Assembly: GCA_963850765.1 (NCBI GenBank)
Contig: CAWKMN010000002.1
Location: forward strand, 186,001-250,000
DNA length: 64,000 bases
From: CAWKMN01 sp963850765
Lineage (GTDB): Bacteria > Chloroflexota > Anaerolineae > Aggregatilineales > Aggregatilineaceae
Direction of reading: 5' to 3'
Below, piece after piece: positions 1-8,047 of the stretch. Position numbers and translations under genes: made by a program. Each line of letters opens with the position of its first letter. Position 1 is the stretch's first letter. Under the pieces are notes generated by a model. That model had not been told where the DNA came from. It made no database searches and saw only the letters and a program-made list of their open reading frames with translations.

Positions 1-144
1 CATCTCGGATGGAGAGAGGCCGGGGGTGAGGCCATTGGCGCGTGTTAGCCCCTCCCTAAATCCCTCCCCACAAGTGGAGAGGGACATTAACGGCGCGCTT
101 TCCCCTCCCTGGCTTGGCCGGGGAGGGGGTAGGGGGAGGGGCGT
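1..144. repeat. Intergenic palindromic repeats at left edge
   Basis: Two GC-rich repeat units. Positions 1-33 are the right end of an element ending in GGGGGTGAGGCC, the same end seen at 36989. Positions 48-144 hold a second class, with CCCTCCC arms around GGCTTGGCC and a GGGGAGGGGCGTC end, seen again at 20472-20643 and 29844-29890. No coding signal on either strand. Confidence 0.7.
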
Positions 145-175
145 CTTCCTCGGAATTCTCCGCCTCTTCTGCGAT

Positions 176-1075
176 TTAAGCTTTTCGCTTCCGACCCATT
201 ACCCCCACCGGGATCCCCGCGAACAAATCCGTTTCGATGCGTTCGCTCTTGCGAGGCTCCGGGTACGCCCGGGTGAAATACTGGTTCCGGTTGAGGACGC
301 GCGCCACCCGGCCAAGGAAGCCGTTTGACTGGCGTGGATTGAGCTGGCTGGCGTGGCAGCTTGAGGCTTGATCCCACGTCGCTTGGAAACGCCCGATATG
401 GATCCGCGCATGTTTCGGAGCCTGCCGGCCCAGAATCTCAAGCAGGTCGATGTCCTGGTTGCGCCCAATGCGGCGCGGATCCTGGCCGTGCAGCCGGGCT
501 TGCAGCACCCACATCTGGAGCGTGGCCCGCGACAGGGAATTGTAATACAGCTTGGCGGGCTGGTAGGGTTCCAGACCATCGTCGGGATACTGCGCCGGAT
601 CGCCGGCCGCATGGAAGGCGCGCGTCGTTGCCCGGTGCATGAAGATATGATCCGGGTGGCCGTAGCCGCCCCACGGATCGAACGTCACGACCACCTGCGG
701 GCGCAGCCGCCGGATATCGCGCACGATGTTGGCCGTCACGGCGTTCTCATCCGCCTGCCACAGGCACGACGGGTGATTATTATCCGGGGTGCCCATCATA
801 CCGCTGTCGCGGTAGCCATACGTGATCACGTTCTTGATGCCCAGCGTTTCAGCGGCGCAGTGCAGTTCGTCCAGCCGCAGATCGCCCACCGTGTCGTAAT
901 TTTTCAGGAACGCCGGATCGACCGTGCCGACATCGCCGTTCGTGGAGCAGATCAGATTGACCTCAACGCCGCGCCGGACATAATAGGCGATGGTGCCGCC
1001 CATACCGAACGATTCATCGTCCGGGTGGGCAAAGGCTATGAGCAGCCGCTGTCGATTATCCACTGACCTCATCAT
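176..1075 (-). CDS. PIG-L/LmbE-family N-acetylglucosaminyl deacetylase-like protein
   Basis: Zinc-dependent deacetylase of the PIG-L (LmbE) family, which removes acetyl groups from N-acetylglucosamine-type conjugates; MshB and BshB of mycothiol and bacillithiol synthesis are relatives. The 299-residue product shows the metal-binding AHPDDE motif at residues 16-21 and a downstream GHPDH motif that supplies further metal ligands. A late CHASQLNP motif is also typical of the family. There is no signal peptide, so it should be cytoplasmic. Its start overlaps the end of the upstream cutA-like gene by 20 bp, which suggests translational coupling. ATG is doubled at the start, so the start could be 3 bp later. 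The substrate cannot be told from sequence; a thiol-cofactor role is a guess. Confidence 0.88.
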   Translation of the reverse strand: MMRSVDNRQRLLIAFAHPDDESFGMGGTIAYYVRRGVEVNLICSTNGDVGTVDPAFLKNYDTVGDLRLDELHCAAETLGIKNVITYGYRDSGMMGTPDNNHPSCLWQADENAVTANIVRDIRRLRPQVVVTFDPWGGYGHPDHIFMHRATTRAFHAAGDPAQYPDDGLEPYQPAKLYYNSLSRATLQMWVLQARLHGQDPRRIGRNQDIDLLEILGRQAPKHARIHIGRFQATWDQASSCHASQLNPRQSNGFLGRVARVLNRNQYFTRAYPEPRKSERIETDLFAGIPVGVMGRKRKA

Positions 1076-1373
1076 CCACCCACTTCAGATACTCGCGCGA
1101 TCCCAATACGATGGGCATGCCAATGATTTCGGGCGTGTCATAGGTGTGCGCCGTTTTGATGGCAGCCATCAGCGCGTCAAACGTTTCGGTGCGCGTCTTG
1201 ACGATCATCAGGACTTCGTCCTCTTCCTGAATATCACCCTTCCACAGAAACATCGATTCGACGGGCACAAAGTTCACACAGGCGGCGAGCTTATTCTGCA
1301 GCAGCTTGCGCGCCAGTCGCCGCGCCTGCGCATCAGAAGAGGCCGTCACCAAAACCACAAGATGATCGTTCAT
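1056..1373 (-). CDS. cutA: CutA1-like divalent-ion tolerance protein
   Basis: Small trimeric protein of the CutA1 family (105 residues, the usual length), linked historically to divalent metal tolerance but with no agreed biochemical role. Diagnostic stretches are the N-terminal LVTASSDAQARRLARKLL, the central CVNFVPVESMFLWKGDIQEE and the THTYDTPEIIGMPI segment, which matches the family motif HPYxxPEI. It is the first gene of a two-gene unit with the PIG-L deacetylase, whose start lies inside its last codons. Nothing in the neighbourhood points to metal resistance. Confidence 0.92.
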   Translation of the reverse strand: MNDHLVVLVTASSDAQARRLARKLLQNKLAACVNFVPVESMFLWKGDIQEEDEVLMIVKTRTETFDALMAAIKTAHTYDTPEIIGMPIVLGSREYLKWVDDEVSG

Positions 1374-1802
1374 GATGGCTCCGTGTATCTATGATGCATG
1401 TTGGGCCTGCCGGTTGCACCGAATCCTGTGTGACCATGCGCCGGCGCTCGATACGCCCCGCGCGACATTATAGCATCTCCATTATCTCGTCGGAAGTCCC
1501 GTTCAGCAGATCGCCGCCGCTTTGATCCTCCAGATGTCTGCCGCGCGTCCGCCCAAATACCACTCGAATACCCCTCTTGAATATCACTTTGGATAGATTG
1601 CGGATGCCCGCTTTTCCACTATGATCAGGACATCTAACAGCTAACGGCTAAGTAAAGTCGCGTAAATCATTAGAAAACAGGGCGGGTTTGTTAACCCGCC
1701 CCTACAAGCACTACCTTGCCCGCCACTGGCTCCCCCTCTCCGCGTGTGGAGAGGGGGAAGCGTACAGCCCCGAAGGGGACGCACGCCGGGGGTGAGGTAA
1801 AG
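1374..1802. other. Intergenic region with repeats
   Basis: No convincing gene. It holds a degenerate heptamer tract (1634-1652, units CTAACRG), a GGCGGGTTTGTTAACCCGCC palindrome of the GTAGGGGCG family (1680-1706) and a MITE-like palindrome (1731-1801) that ends in GGTGAGGTAA and carries the insert CAGCCCCGAAGGGGAC. Confidence 0.6.
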
Positions 1803-2039
1803 CTAACGGCTAACCGCTGTCCGCTCATCGCCTAACGCAACCTTGACAAGCGGCGTGAATCCGAGACAATAGAGCGTCTGCGTCTCTAATGCTGATGTTT
1901 CCGGCTGAGCCCCTGATCTGGTTTTGGTCTCCTTTAAATAAAACTGGTAAATTTCATTAAGCGATGGCACAATTGAAGGGTTGTTTGCCCAGACAATAAG
2001 AGAAATCTTGAGATGTAGGGCAACCATTGGCGCATTCAT
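1803..2039 (-). CDS. Doubtful small ORF, unknown
   Basis: A 78-codon frame in DNA that looks less GC-rich than its surroundings. The product (start MNAPMVALHLKISLIVW) matches no family I recognise and has no evident ribosome binding site. Its stop codon lies inside a heptamer array (1802-1829), a position also seen for several genuine genes in this window, so it may be a real gene or the remnant of one. Alternatively it is spurious. Confidence 0.25.
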   Translation of the reverse strand: MNAPMVALHLKISLIVWANNPSIVPSLNEIYQFYLKETKTRSGAQPETSALETQTLYCLGFTPLVKVALGDERTAVSR

Positions 2040-2100
2040 TCGTAGATAGTGTTAGCTCTGCACAAGGCGAAAACGTTCTCATCTGTGTTCTGGGGGTGCT

Positions 2101-3681
2101 ATGCGATTAGAGACAGTAGGAGTGGGCCAGACCGCCGTCAGGCCGCGCGTTCTCTACGAGCCACAGGCGCGTTTTGGGCGTGCGACGGTCGGCCCCCGCT
2201 ATTTCATCATCGGCGTCATTCTGATCATGGTCGTCGCGCTCTTGCTCCGTACCTGGAATCTGGGCGGGGCGAGTTTGTGGACCGATGAGGCGCTCACCGC
2301 GCTGCGGGCCGAAGCGCCCTTGCAGGAGTCCCTGGCCTCGATCGCAGCGGCGGGGAACCAAACTCCGCTCTATTTTTGGTCGCTGCGTCTGTTCCCCACC
2401 TCGACCGATGCCCTGCTGCGGCTGCCATCGGCGCTGATGGGCCTGCTGGGCATCGCCCTGATGATCTTCATGGTGGTCCAGCTTTACCAGGACCGCGAGA
2501 TGGCGCTGTGGGCAGGCGCGCTGCTGGCTGTTAACCCGTTTCACGTCTGGTTATCGCGGACGGCGCGACCGTATACGATGATCTTTCTGCTGGCGCTGCT
2601 GGCATCCTATTTCTTCCTGATGCTGGTCCGCGGCAATCGATCGCGGGCCGTCTGGGCCGGGTTAGTTCTCAGCAGCATGGTCGCCTATGCCACGCATTTT
2701 ACGACCGTCGCGCTGTTAGGCGCGCAGTATGTGCTGTTCGCGTTTATGCTGCGCCAGAATTACCGGCTGCTGCGCCGCTGGATCATGACTCAGGTGGTGG
2801 CGGGTATTCCGGCGCTGGTCTGGGTCTATTTCACCCTGCGCCAGCCCGTCGAGGTCGCATCCGAGTGGATCCCTAAGCCCGACCTGTACGACATCCCACT
2901 GACCCTGTGGAACATGGCGCTCGGGTATGATGGCGTCTTCCGGTGGTACATGGTGCCCGCCCTGATGATCGTTACCCTGGGTCTGGTGTTCGGGATGGGC
3001 TACGCGGTTGCGGATCGCAAGCCGAACCGCACGAATTTCTACTGGTTCCTGCTGATCGTCGTGCCGCTCGTGCCGGTCTTCCTCATGTCGAAGTTCGTAT
3101 CGATTTACGTGGATCGGTATTTCACGGTCTTTCTGCCAGCCCTGCTCTTGCTGACCATCTGGGGCTGGACGCGCTATTCGCGGCAGGTGTGGCGGCCCGC
3201 GCTGATCATCGTGATCGCGACGTCGGTTTATACGGTGCTGTTCTCGTTCCACGAAGGCTCCTTCCGCCGGGACGACTGGCGTTACGTGGCGACGGACGTG
3301 GCCGAGCGTTACCAGCCGGGCGACACGATCATGCTGGAACGCGACAATACCCGTGAAGCCTTTATGCGCTACTATCTCGACGAAGATGAAGTCGTCGAGC
3401 CGCACGAAATCACTCCGCCGATTGTGCTCCTGGCCGAGGTGACGGATACTGCCCCGATCGAGCGCAGCGCCGACCGGCTGTGGGTGATCTATCGCAACCC
3501 GAATGAAGACGTGCATCGCATGGGCGAAATGCCCGACTTCGATCCGTTCGATCCCACGCTCTCCAGCATGGGCGAATGGCTGAGCACGCGGCAGGATCAG
3601 GTTATCGAGCAGCGCGTCTATAACGGCGTGCGTGTGCTCCTGCTGGATCCCCAGCAGCCGGTCGCCACGCGCACCCGCTGA
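2101..3681 (+). CDS. GT39-like membrane glycosyltransferase (dolichyl-P-mannose mannosyltransferase/ArnT superfamily)
   Basis: Integral membrane glycosyltransferase of the GT-C fold, which uses a polyprenyl-phosphate sugar donor to glycosylate proteins, lipids or envelope polymers on the outer face of the membrane. The 526-residue product has a first membrane helix at about residues 33-50, followed by SLWTDEALTA (acidic pair D62/E63), the conserved first-loop acidic motif of GT39/PMT enzymes. Many further hydrophobic helices run to about residue 390, and a soluble C-terminal domain of about 130 residues completes it. A GGGGGTG tract precedes the ATG. It stands alone, facing the GHMP kinase gene. 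Acceptor and sugar are unknown. Confidence 0.8.
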   Translation: MRLETVGVGQTAVRPRVLYEPQARFGRATVGPRYFIIGVILIMVVALLLRTWNLGGASLWTDEALTALRAEAPLQESLASIAAAGNQTPLYFWSLRLFPTSTDALLRLPSALMGLLGIALMIFMVVQLYQDREMALWAGALLAVNPFHVWLSRTARPYTMIFLLALLASYFFLMLVRGNRSRAVWAGLVLSSMVAYATHFTTVALLGAQYVLFAFMLRQNYRLLRRWIMTQVVAGIPALVWVYFTLRQPVEVASEWIPKPDLYDIPLTLWNMALGYDGVFRWYMVPALMIVTLGLVFGMGYAVADRKPNRTNFYWFLLIVVPLVPVFLMSKFVSIYVDRYFTVFLPALLLLTIWGWTRYSRQVWRPALIIVIATSVYTVLFSFHEGSFRRDDWRYVATDVAERYQPGDTIMLERDNTREAFMRYYLDEDEVVEPHEITPPIVLLAEVTDTAPIERSADRLWVIYRNPNEDVHRMGEMPDFDPFDPTLSSMGEWLSTRQDQVIEQRVYNGVRVLLLDPQQPVATRTR

Positions 3682-3710
3682 GCCGGGCCCTTTCACCCAT
3701 CACACCATGA

Positions 3711-3740
3711 TGTAGGGGCGTATCGCAATACGCCCCTACA
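3711..3740. repeat. 30-nt perfect palindrome, GTAGGGGCG family
   Basis: Thirteen-base arms (TGTAGGGGCGTAT and its complement) around CGCA. The same 30 bases recur at 25327-25356. It sits downstream of the glycosyltransferase gene and could fold in RNA, but it has no U-run. Confidence 0.85.
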
Positions 3741-3796
3741 GCCACCCACGCTTCAGCCATCAACGCCGTGCCGCCCCGGCCAACCAGCTACCGCAA

Positions 3797-3859
3797 ACCA
3801 AAAACTAAAAACCAACAACCAAGAACTGAAAACCGTCCACTGCCAACTGTCCACTCTAC
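3797..3859. repeat. Heptanucleotide array (nine ACYNNNN units)
   Basis: Nine consecutive 7-nt units each starting with AC(C/T): ACCAAAA, ACTAAAA, ACCAACA, ACCAAGA, ACTGAAA, ACCGTCC, ACTGCCA, ACTGTCC, ACTCTAC. The last unit contains the stop codon of the convergent GHMP kinase gene. Confidence 0.85.
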
Positions 3860-4902
3860 TCCCACACCCGCAGCCCAAACCGGCTCAGGTAGATGGGCAG
3901 GCATGTGTAGAGCGGATTCGTTTCCTCGATCGCGCGGATCAGCGCGCGCTTTTCGCTGGTGATCGGACCGGCCAGCAGCGTCACCGAGCCGCCGTCGCCG
4001 CCCGCCCCGTTGACCTTCCAGCCGAGCGCGCCGTGCGCCCGCGCAATGTCGATCACCTCGTGTGCTTCCGGGCTGATCAGCGCCGGGTGCAGATCGCCCT
4101 GCGCGTGGGTGTTCATCGTCATCGAGCGGCCCAGCGCCGCGAAATCACCCGCGTACATCGCATCGCGCGCCATTTCGGCCGTACCGCGCAGCCGGTCCAG
4201 GGCTGTATGGTGCGGCCCGGCCTGTTCCAGCCCGGCGATCACCTGCTGGTGGACCGCCGACGACTGGTGCGCCTTGCCCAGAAACACCAGGATCAGCCGC
4301 CGTTCCAGTTCCCACCAGATCGAGTTCGGGACAAAGATGCTGGATACCGTCGCGTGCGGATACTCGAACATCTCGATGAAGTTGATCCCCCCGTAGGCGG
4401 CGCATAACTGGTCCTGGATGCCGCTCTGCATCTTCAGCATTTCGGTCTCGACGCGATGCGCGGCAAAGGCGACCTCGTGCGGCGTCATCGTGCCGGGCGT
4501 CAGCCGGTCCAGCGCGCCGATCAGCGCCACGGCGATCGCCGCCGATGTGCCGGTCGAGCAGCCGGCGGGCACTTCGGAATACACGGTGATGTGCAGCGCC
4601 AGGTCGTCGGGCACGCCCATCATTTCGATCGCCGCTTCGAGCAGCGGATGCTTTTCATAGCCGTGGCCGTTGCCCGTTTCGACCGGGTACGTGTCGCCGT
4701 AGTTTTCCACGTACAGCACCACATGATCAGGGCGCTGGTGCAGCGGATACACCTTGATCTGCACCTCGACATAGGGATACACGCCGATGTTGAACACCTT
4801 GCCGTGCCCGGCGAACCATGTATCCGTCCAGCCGCCGTTATCGCAGATGCGGATCGGGGCCACGCTGTTGATCACGCGAGCGGGTTTATCTTGTTCGTTC
4901 AC
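3856..4902 (-). CDS. GHMP-family sugar kinase
   Basis: ATP-dependent small-molecule kinase of the GHMP superfamily. The 348-residue product resembles the heptose-7-phosphate kinase/fucokinase branch. It starts with APIRICDNGGWTDT (substrate-binding strand; residues 15-28) and has the phosphate-binding loop PAGCSTGTSAA at 112-122, where the usual GLGSS is replaced by CSTGTS. A late KVNGAGGDGGSVTLL matches GHMP motif 3. It is cytoplasmic. No other sugar-nucleotide genes are adjacent, so the substrate is unproven. The stop codon lies inside a heptamer array. Confidence 0.85.
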   Translation of the reverse strand: MNEQDKPARVINSVAPIRICDNGGWTDTWFAGHGKVFNIGVYPYVEVQIKVYPLHQRPDHVVLYVENYGDTYPVETGNGHGYEKHPLLEAAIEMMGVPDDLALHITVYSEVPAGCSTGTSAAIAVALIGALDRLTPGTMTPHEVAFAAHRVETEMLKMQSGIQDQLCAAYGGINFIEMFEYPHATVSSIFVPNSIWWELERRLILVFLGKAHQSSAVHQQVIAGLEQAGPHHTALDRLRGTAEMARDAMYAGDFAALGRSMTMNTHAQGDLHPALISPEAHEVIDIARAHGALGWKVNGAGGDGGSVTLLAGPITSEKRALIRAIEETNPLYTCLPIYLSRFGLRVWE

Positions 4903-4997
4903 CCTAAACTTCCTTGTTTAATGGATTTTGTGAAGAATCTTCGCGCTAGTGTACCGGATAATGCGAAAAAGGGGGGTGAGATGTAGAGAGTCGTGAG

Positions 4998-5246
4998 TTA
5001 ACCTCACCCCTCGTTCCCCTCTCCACGCGCGGAGAGGGGAGGTCGGTTGTGCTGCGTTTCCCTCTCCCCGTCCAGTGTATAGACCGGGGAGAGGGAGGTT
5101 GAGGGGCGTTTTATCTCAAATTGTCTCGCGGCGTCTTACTCTCTCTGGCGTGAGGAGAGGCCGGGGGGATTTTTGCGTTGCTTGCTGCCATTCTCGAAGC
5201 CTCCCCCTCTCCGCGTGTGGAGAGGGGGCTGGGGGGGTGAGGTTAA
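4998..5246. repeat. MITE-like element, about 249 bp
   Basis: The left end TTAACCTCACCCC and right end GGGGTGAGGTTAA are inverted copies, and each is followed inward by a CCCCTCTCC/GGAGAGGGG hairpin. The core contains another palindrome (CCCTCTCCCCG, 5061-5090). It fills the gap between the GHMP kinase and the Thr/Pro-rich protein. No ORF of its own. Confidence 0.75.
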
Positions 5247-6183
5247 TTGGATCGGGTCCCCCGCCGCCCCCGCACGCGCCGCCATCCCCACGCCACGATC
5301 GGCCCAACCACGATCAGCACCGCTACGGCGATCACCCCGACGCCGAGCACTGCCGCGATCCCCCCATCGCCGCCCCCCGATGAGGACGGAACGGGCGTCA
5401 CTGTTGCCGTGGCGGTGGGAGTCTCGCTCGGCGTAACGCTGGGCGTGCGGGTCGGTGTCCGGGTAGCTGTTGGCGTGCGTGTTGCCGTGGGAGTAGCCGT
5501 CGGCGTATCGGTGGCCGTGGCCGTCGCCGTCGGAGTACGGGTCGGGGTGGGCGTGCGCGTCGGCGTGGTGGTGAATGTCGCGGTGAGTGTCAGTGTAGGA
5601 GTGGCCGACGGGGTCCGCGTCGGCGTAACAGTCGGCGTGATCGTCTCAGTCGGCGCGCTGGCGATCTCTGTCATTGGCTCGACCGTCCCCGTCTGCTCGA
5701 TGATGGCGATTCCCGGTTCCGGCGTGTATGTCAGCGTCACGATGTCGGGTACCGTCGCCATGAGTGTTGCGCTGCTGTGAGCGTTGGCGCTGCCGTGAAA
5801 GTCGGTGTCGCCGGCAGAGTCGGCGCGGCGGCGATCGTCTCCCGCGCGGACTCGGTAGCCGTGCGCTGGGCATCGCGAGTCTCTTGCGTCGCGGTGAGTC
5901 GTGCGTGCATCGTCCGGGTGACTTCGGCCTCGGTCGCAGCCATATGCTCCAACTCAGCGGTCTGTGCCGCGATTACCTCAGCGGCGGCTGTGACCTCGGC
6001 CGCCTGGGTCGCCGTGTGTGCGGATCGCTGATCGCGTGCCAGGGCGGTCAGCGTTGTCTGCTGCTCGGCCACGATCGCCGTGCCGGTTCCATACAGCGCG
6101 GCGATCGTCTCCCGGCTGACCGTATCGCCGCCATTGGCCTCACCGCCGCACCCCGCCAGGGTGAGAACTATAAGGCTGACCAT
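5243..6183 (-). CDS. Thr/Pro-rich lipoprotein with C-terminal membrane anchor (frameshifted)
   Basis: Reconstructed as one gene from two overlapping frames. The N-terminal frame starts at the ATG at 6183 with a short hydrophobic segment and lipobox LTLAGC, then an Ala/Thr/Glu-rich probably helical region. It stops at 5737. The second frame carries on at about 5761 with TLMATVPDIV, then an extended stalk of TPT, TAT and TRTPT repeats, and ends in a membrane segment (GIAAVLGVGVIAVAVLIVV) with a basic tail. One inserted base near 5750 would join them. Thr/Pro stalks like this usually hold a domain away from the membrane. Having both a lipobox and a C-terminal helix is odd. Two separate genes remain possible. 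Confidence 0.55.
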
Positions 6184-6240
6184 CAGTGACTCTGGACAAC
6201 TCTGCGCCAACTCGACTGAGAGCATCTCTCCGCTACGCGG

Positions 6241-6312
6241 CTCCCCCTCTCCGCGCGTGGCAAGCGTGCGATCCCGAAGGGGCGTCACACCGGGGGCGGG
6301 GGGTGAGGTTAA
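6241..6312. repeat. MITE-like palindromic element
   Basis: Contains CCCCCTCTCCGCGCGTGG, an insert with CCCGAAGGGGCGTC and the common end GGGGTGAGGTTAA. It lies just upstream of the lipoprotein start, between divergent genes. Confidence 0.7.
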
Positions 6313-6368
6313 CGGTCGAATTCGTAAGCCCATAGCATCCCCCCCTCGGACCTGCGTATAATCATTCA

Positions 6369-7301
6369 ATGAACTCCTGGCAGTTATTCAAGCACCTGAC
6401 GCCGTTTCGCGCCTCTGACGTGGAGTATACTCCTGTCTTTCAGCGCGAGCGTCAGCAAACCCCGATCTGGCATCTGTTCCCGGTGCCCCGCCTGGCTGGA
6501 CAGGCAAATCTATCCGTCCTGGCGCTGATCGTGACCGCCTACATCCTGGCGCTGGTGATGATCTCCAACCCGCTGGCGCTCGCCTGCATGACGAATCTCG
6601 TGCTGCTGCCGGTGCTGCTGCTGCCGTCCTTGGCGCTGTGGACGATCCCGCTGGGGCTGGCGCTCGCCCCGGTGATCGTCCGCGAGCGGGTGCTCAATAC
6701 CTGGCATACCCTGCGCATCACCCCGATGGATACGCAAACCCTGGTGCTGAGCAAAGCGCGGGCGGCGCTGCTGCGCCTGGACGGGTTCATGGCACTTTCG
6801 CGCGCGGCCATGATCGTCGCCGCGGCGATGGTCAGCGCCATCAGCCTGAACCTGATCGCCCACCTGACCCACCAGTATTCTGATCGCCTGCCGGCTCTGG
6901 AAGCCTGCGGCCTGGGCAGTCTGATCATGGTGCTGTCCGCGCTGATCTTCCTGGTCGATCGGGCGCAGCAGTTCACCCTGATGGCGCTGGCAGCACTGGC
7001 GGCGGGCGCGTCCGGGCCGTCGATCCGCATCGCCCTGCCGGGTGCGATTGCGTCCGCGCTGCTGGCCTGGATGATCGACGTGGGCATCGCGGAGGCGATC
7101 ATCGCGCTTGACCCGGGCGGTGCGTCGATGAGTCTGACGGCGCATCTGCGCCTGCTGGTGATGTTTGGCCCGGTCGCGGCCTATCTGAGCGAGTTTGCTC
7201 CGGCGCGGGCCGCGCTGTGCATTCTGGGAACTCTGCTCGTGCGAGAGATGGCGGTCCGGCTGCTCTGGCGCTGGACTCTGCACGCCGCGCGCCTGGAATA
7301 A
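6369..7301 (+). CDS. Polytopic membrane protein, ABC-2-permease-like
   Basis: A 310-residue integral membrane protein with about seven hydrophobic segments, the first at about residues 48-66 after a soluble N-terminus. The pattern of a pair of N-terminal helices, then a cytoplasmic ERVLNTWHTLRITPMDTQTL stretch and further helices recalls the coupling region of ABC-2-type permeases. The motif is short and no ATPase gene is adjacent. The function is therefore unassigned. It is transcribed away from the Thr/Pro-rich lipoprotein, from which it is separated by a repeat element. Confidence 0.65.
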   Translation: MNSWQLFKHLTPFRASDVEYTPVFQRERQQTPIWHLFPVPRLAGQANLSVLALIVTAYILALVMISNPLALACMTNLVLLPVLLLPSLALWTIPLGLALAPVIVRERVLNTWHTLRITPMDTQTLVLSKARAALLRLDGFMALSRAAMIVAAAMVSAISLNLIAHLTHQYSDRLPALEACGLGSLIMVLSALIFLVDRAQQFTLMALAALAAGASGPSIRIALPGAIASALLAWMIDVGIAEAIIALDPGGASMSLTAHLRLLVMFGPVAAYLSEFAPARAALCILGTLLVREMAVRLLWRWTLHAARLE

Positions 7302-7331
7302 TCCGGTTTGGATATTCAAACGCGCGCTCCC

Positions 7332-7360
7332 TTGCCATTGTTTGTTAGTCTACGTACAAT
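7332..7360 (+). promoter_or_regulatory. Sigma70-type promoter for the response regulator
   Basis: TTGCCA (7332-7337), a 17-bp spacer and TACAAT (7355-7360), about 50 bp before the start codon at 7410. Good match to the housekeeping consensus; not tested. Confidence 0.6.
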
Positions 7361-7409
7361 GAAATCATCATAAAGTTTATCAAGATGTGCAAGCAGGGGT
7401 GGAAATCAT

Positions 7410-7784
7410 ATGGCGTGTATTCTGGTGGTGGAAGATGATAAGGAGCTGCAGGATCTGCTTCAATTGATGCTCTCGCGGCGCGGTCATGAGGTTTTGCTGT
7501 CACCCAACGGTATCGACGCCCTCTATCAGATCTCACAGCTGAAGCCGGACCTGATCCTGCTGGACCTGATGATGCCGTGGGCATCCGGGGATGCGGTGTT
7601 GGGCTTTATTCGCAGCACAGAGGCGCTCAAGCATACCCGCGTGCTGGTAATTTCCGCGCATCCCAACGGCGAGGCGCTGGCCGAGCAGCTCGACGCCGAC
7701 GGATTCCTGGGGAAACCCGTGGATATGATGGTCCTGATCACGCAGGTCGAACGCACCCTGGCGAAAGAGCGGCACCGCTCCTGA
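7410..7784 (+). CDS. Single-domain response regulator
   Basis: CheY-like receiver domain with no output domain (124 residues). The phosphorylation pocket is complete: acidic pair E8/D9/D10, phosphoacceptor D52 in LILLDLMMP, S82 and K102 in GKP. It would relay phosphate from a histidine kinase or act by protein contact. No kinase gene is adjacent, so its partner is unknown; several kinases lie at 32-50 kb. It has its own promoter and terminator and is monocistronic. Confidence 0.9.
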   Translation: MACILVVEDDKELQDLLQLMLSRRGHEVLLSPNGIDALYQISQLKPDLILLDLMMPWASGDAVLGFIRSTEALKHTRVLVISAHPNGEALAEQLDADGFLGKPVDMMVLITQVERTLAKERHRS

Positions 7785-7813
7785 CCGGATCGCACACTCA
7801 TCACGCACTTATC

Positions 7814-7849
7814 ACGGGGCAGGCTTATTCATTGCCCCGTTTTTATTTT
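7814..7849 (+). terminator. Rho-independent terminator
   Basis: Stem ACGGGGCA/TGCCCCGT with an 11-nt loop followed by TTTTATTTT, 30 bp after the response regulator stop. Confidence 0.85.
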
Positions 7850-7969
7850 CGCTACCACTTTGTTACAGGATTCAGCATTGTGTTTGGCTGGCGCTCTCGC
7901 TGCGCCTGGAAATCGCCTCTGGCACCATCAACCTCAAATCGGCGTAATTCCCATCGCTGGCACACCAAC

Positions 7970-8012
7970 TCCCCCTCTCCGCGTGTGGAGAGGGGGACGG
8001 GGGGTGAGGTAA
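7970..8012. repeat. MITE-like palindromic element
   Basis: CCCCCTCTCCGCG/TGTGGAGAGGGGG hairpin followed by GGGGGGTGAGGTAAA. A heptamer array begins directly at its end. Confidence 0.75.
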
Positions 8013-8047
8013 ACTCAAAACTCACAACTCAAAACTCACAACCCCTT
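8013..8047. repeat. Heptanucleotide array (ACTCAMA units)
   Basis: Four exact-period units ACTCAAA/ACTCACA plus ACCCCTT; the array runs into the stop codon of the PEP carboxylase gene (8046-8048). Confidence 0.85.

Noticed and set aside
5247..5780. Plus-strand frame rich in Val/Gly across the Thr/Pro gene
   Set aside because: It is the complement of the TPT-repeat coding region on the minus strand; its composition is an artefact of those repeats.
8013..8047. Short tandem repeats as a CRISPR array
   Set aside because: Units are 7 nt without spacers, and no cas genes are present.
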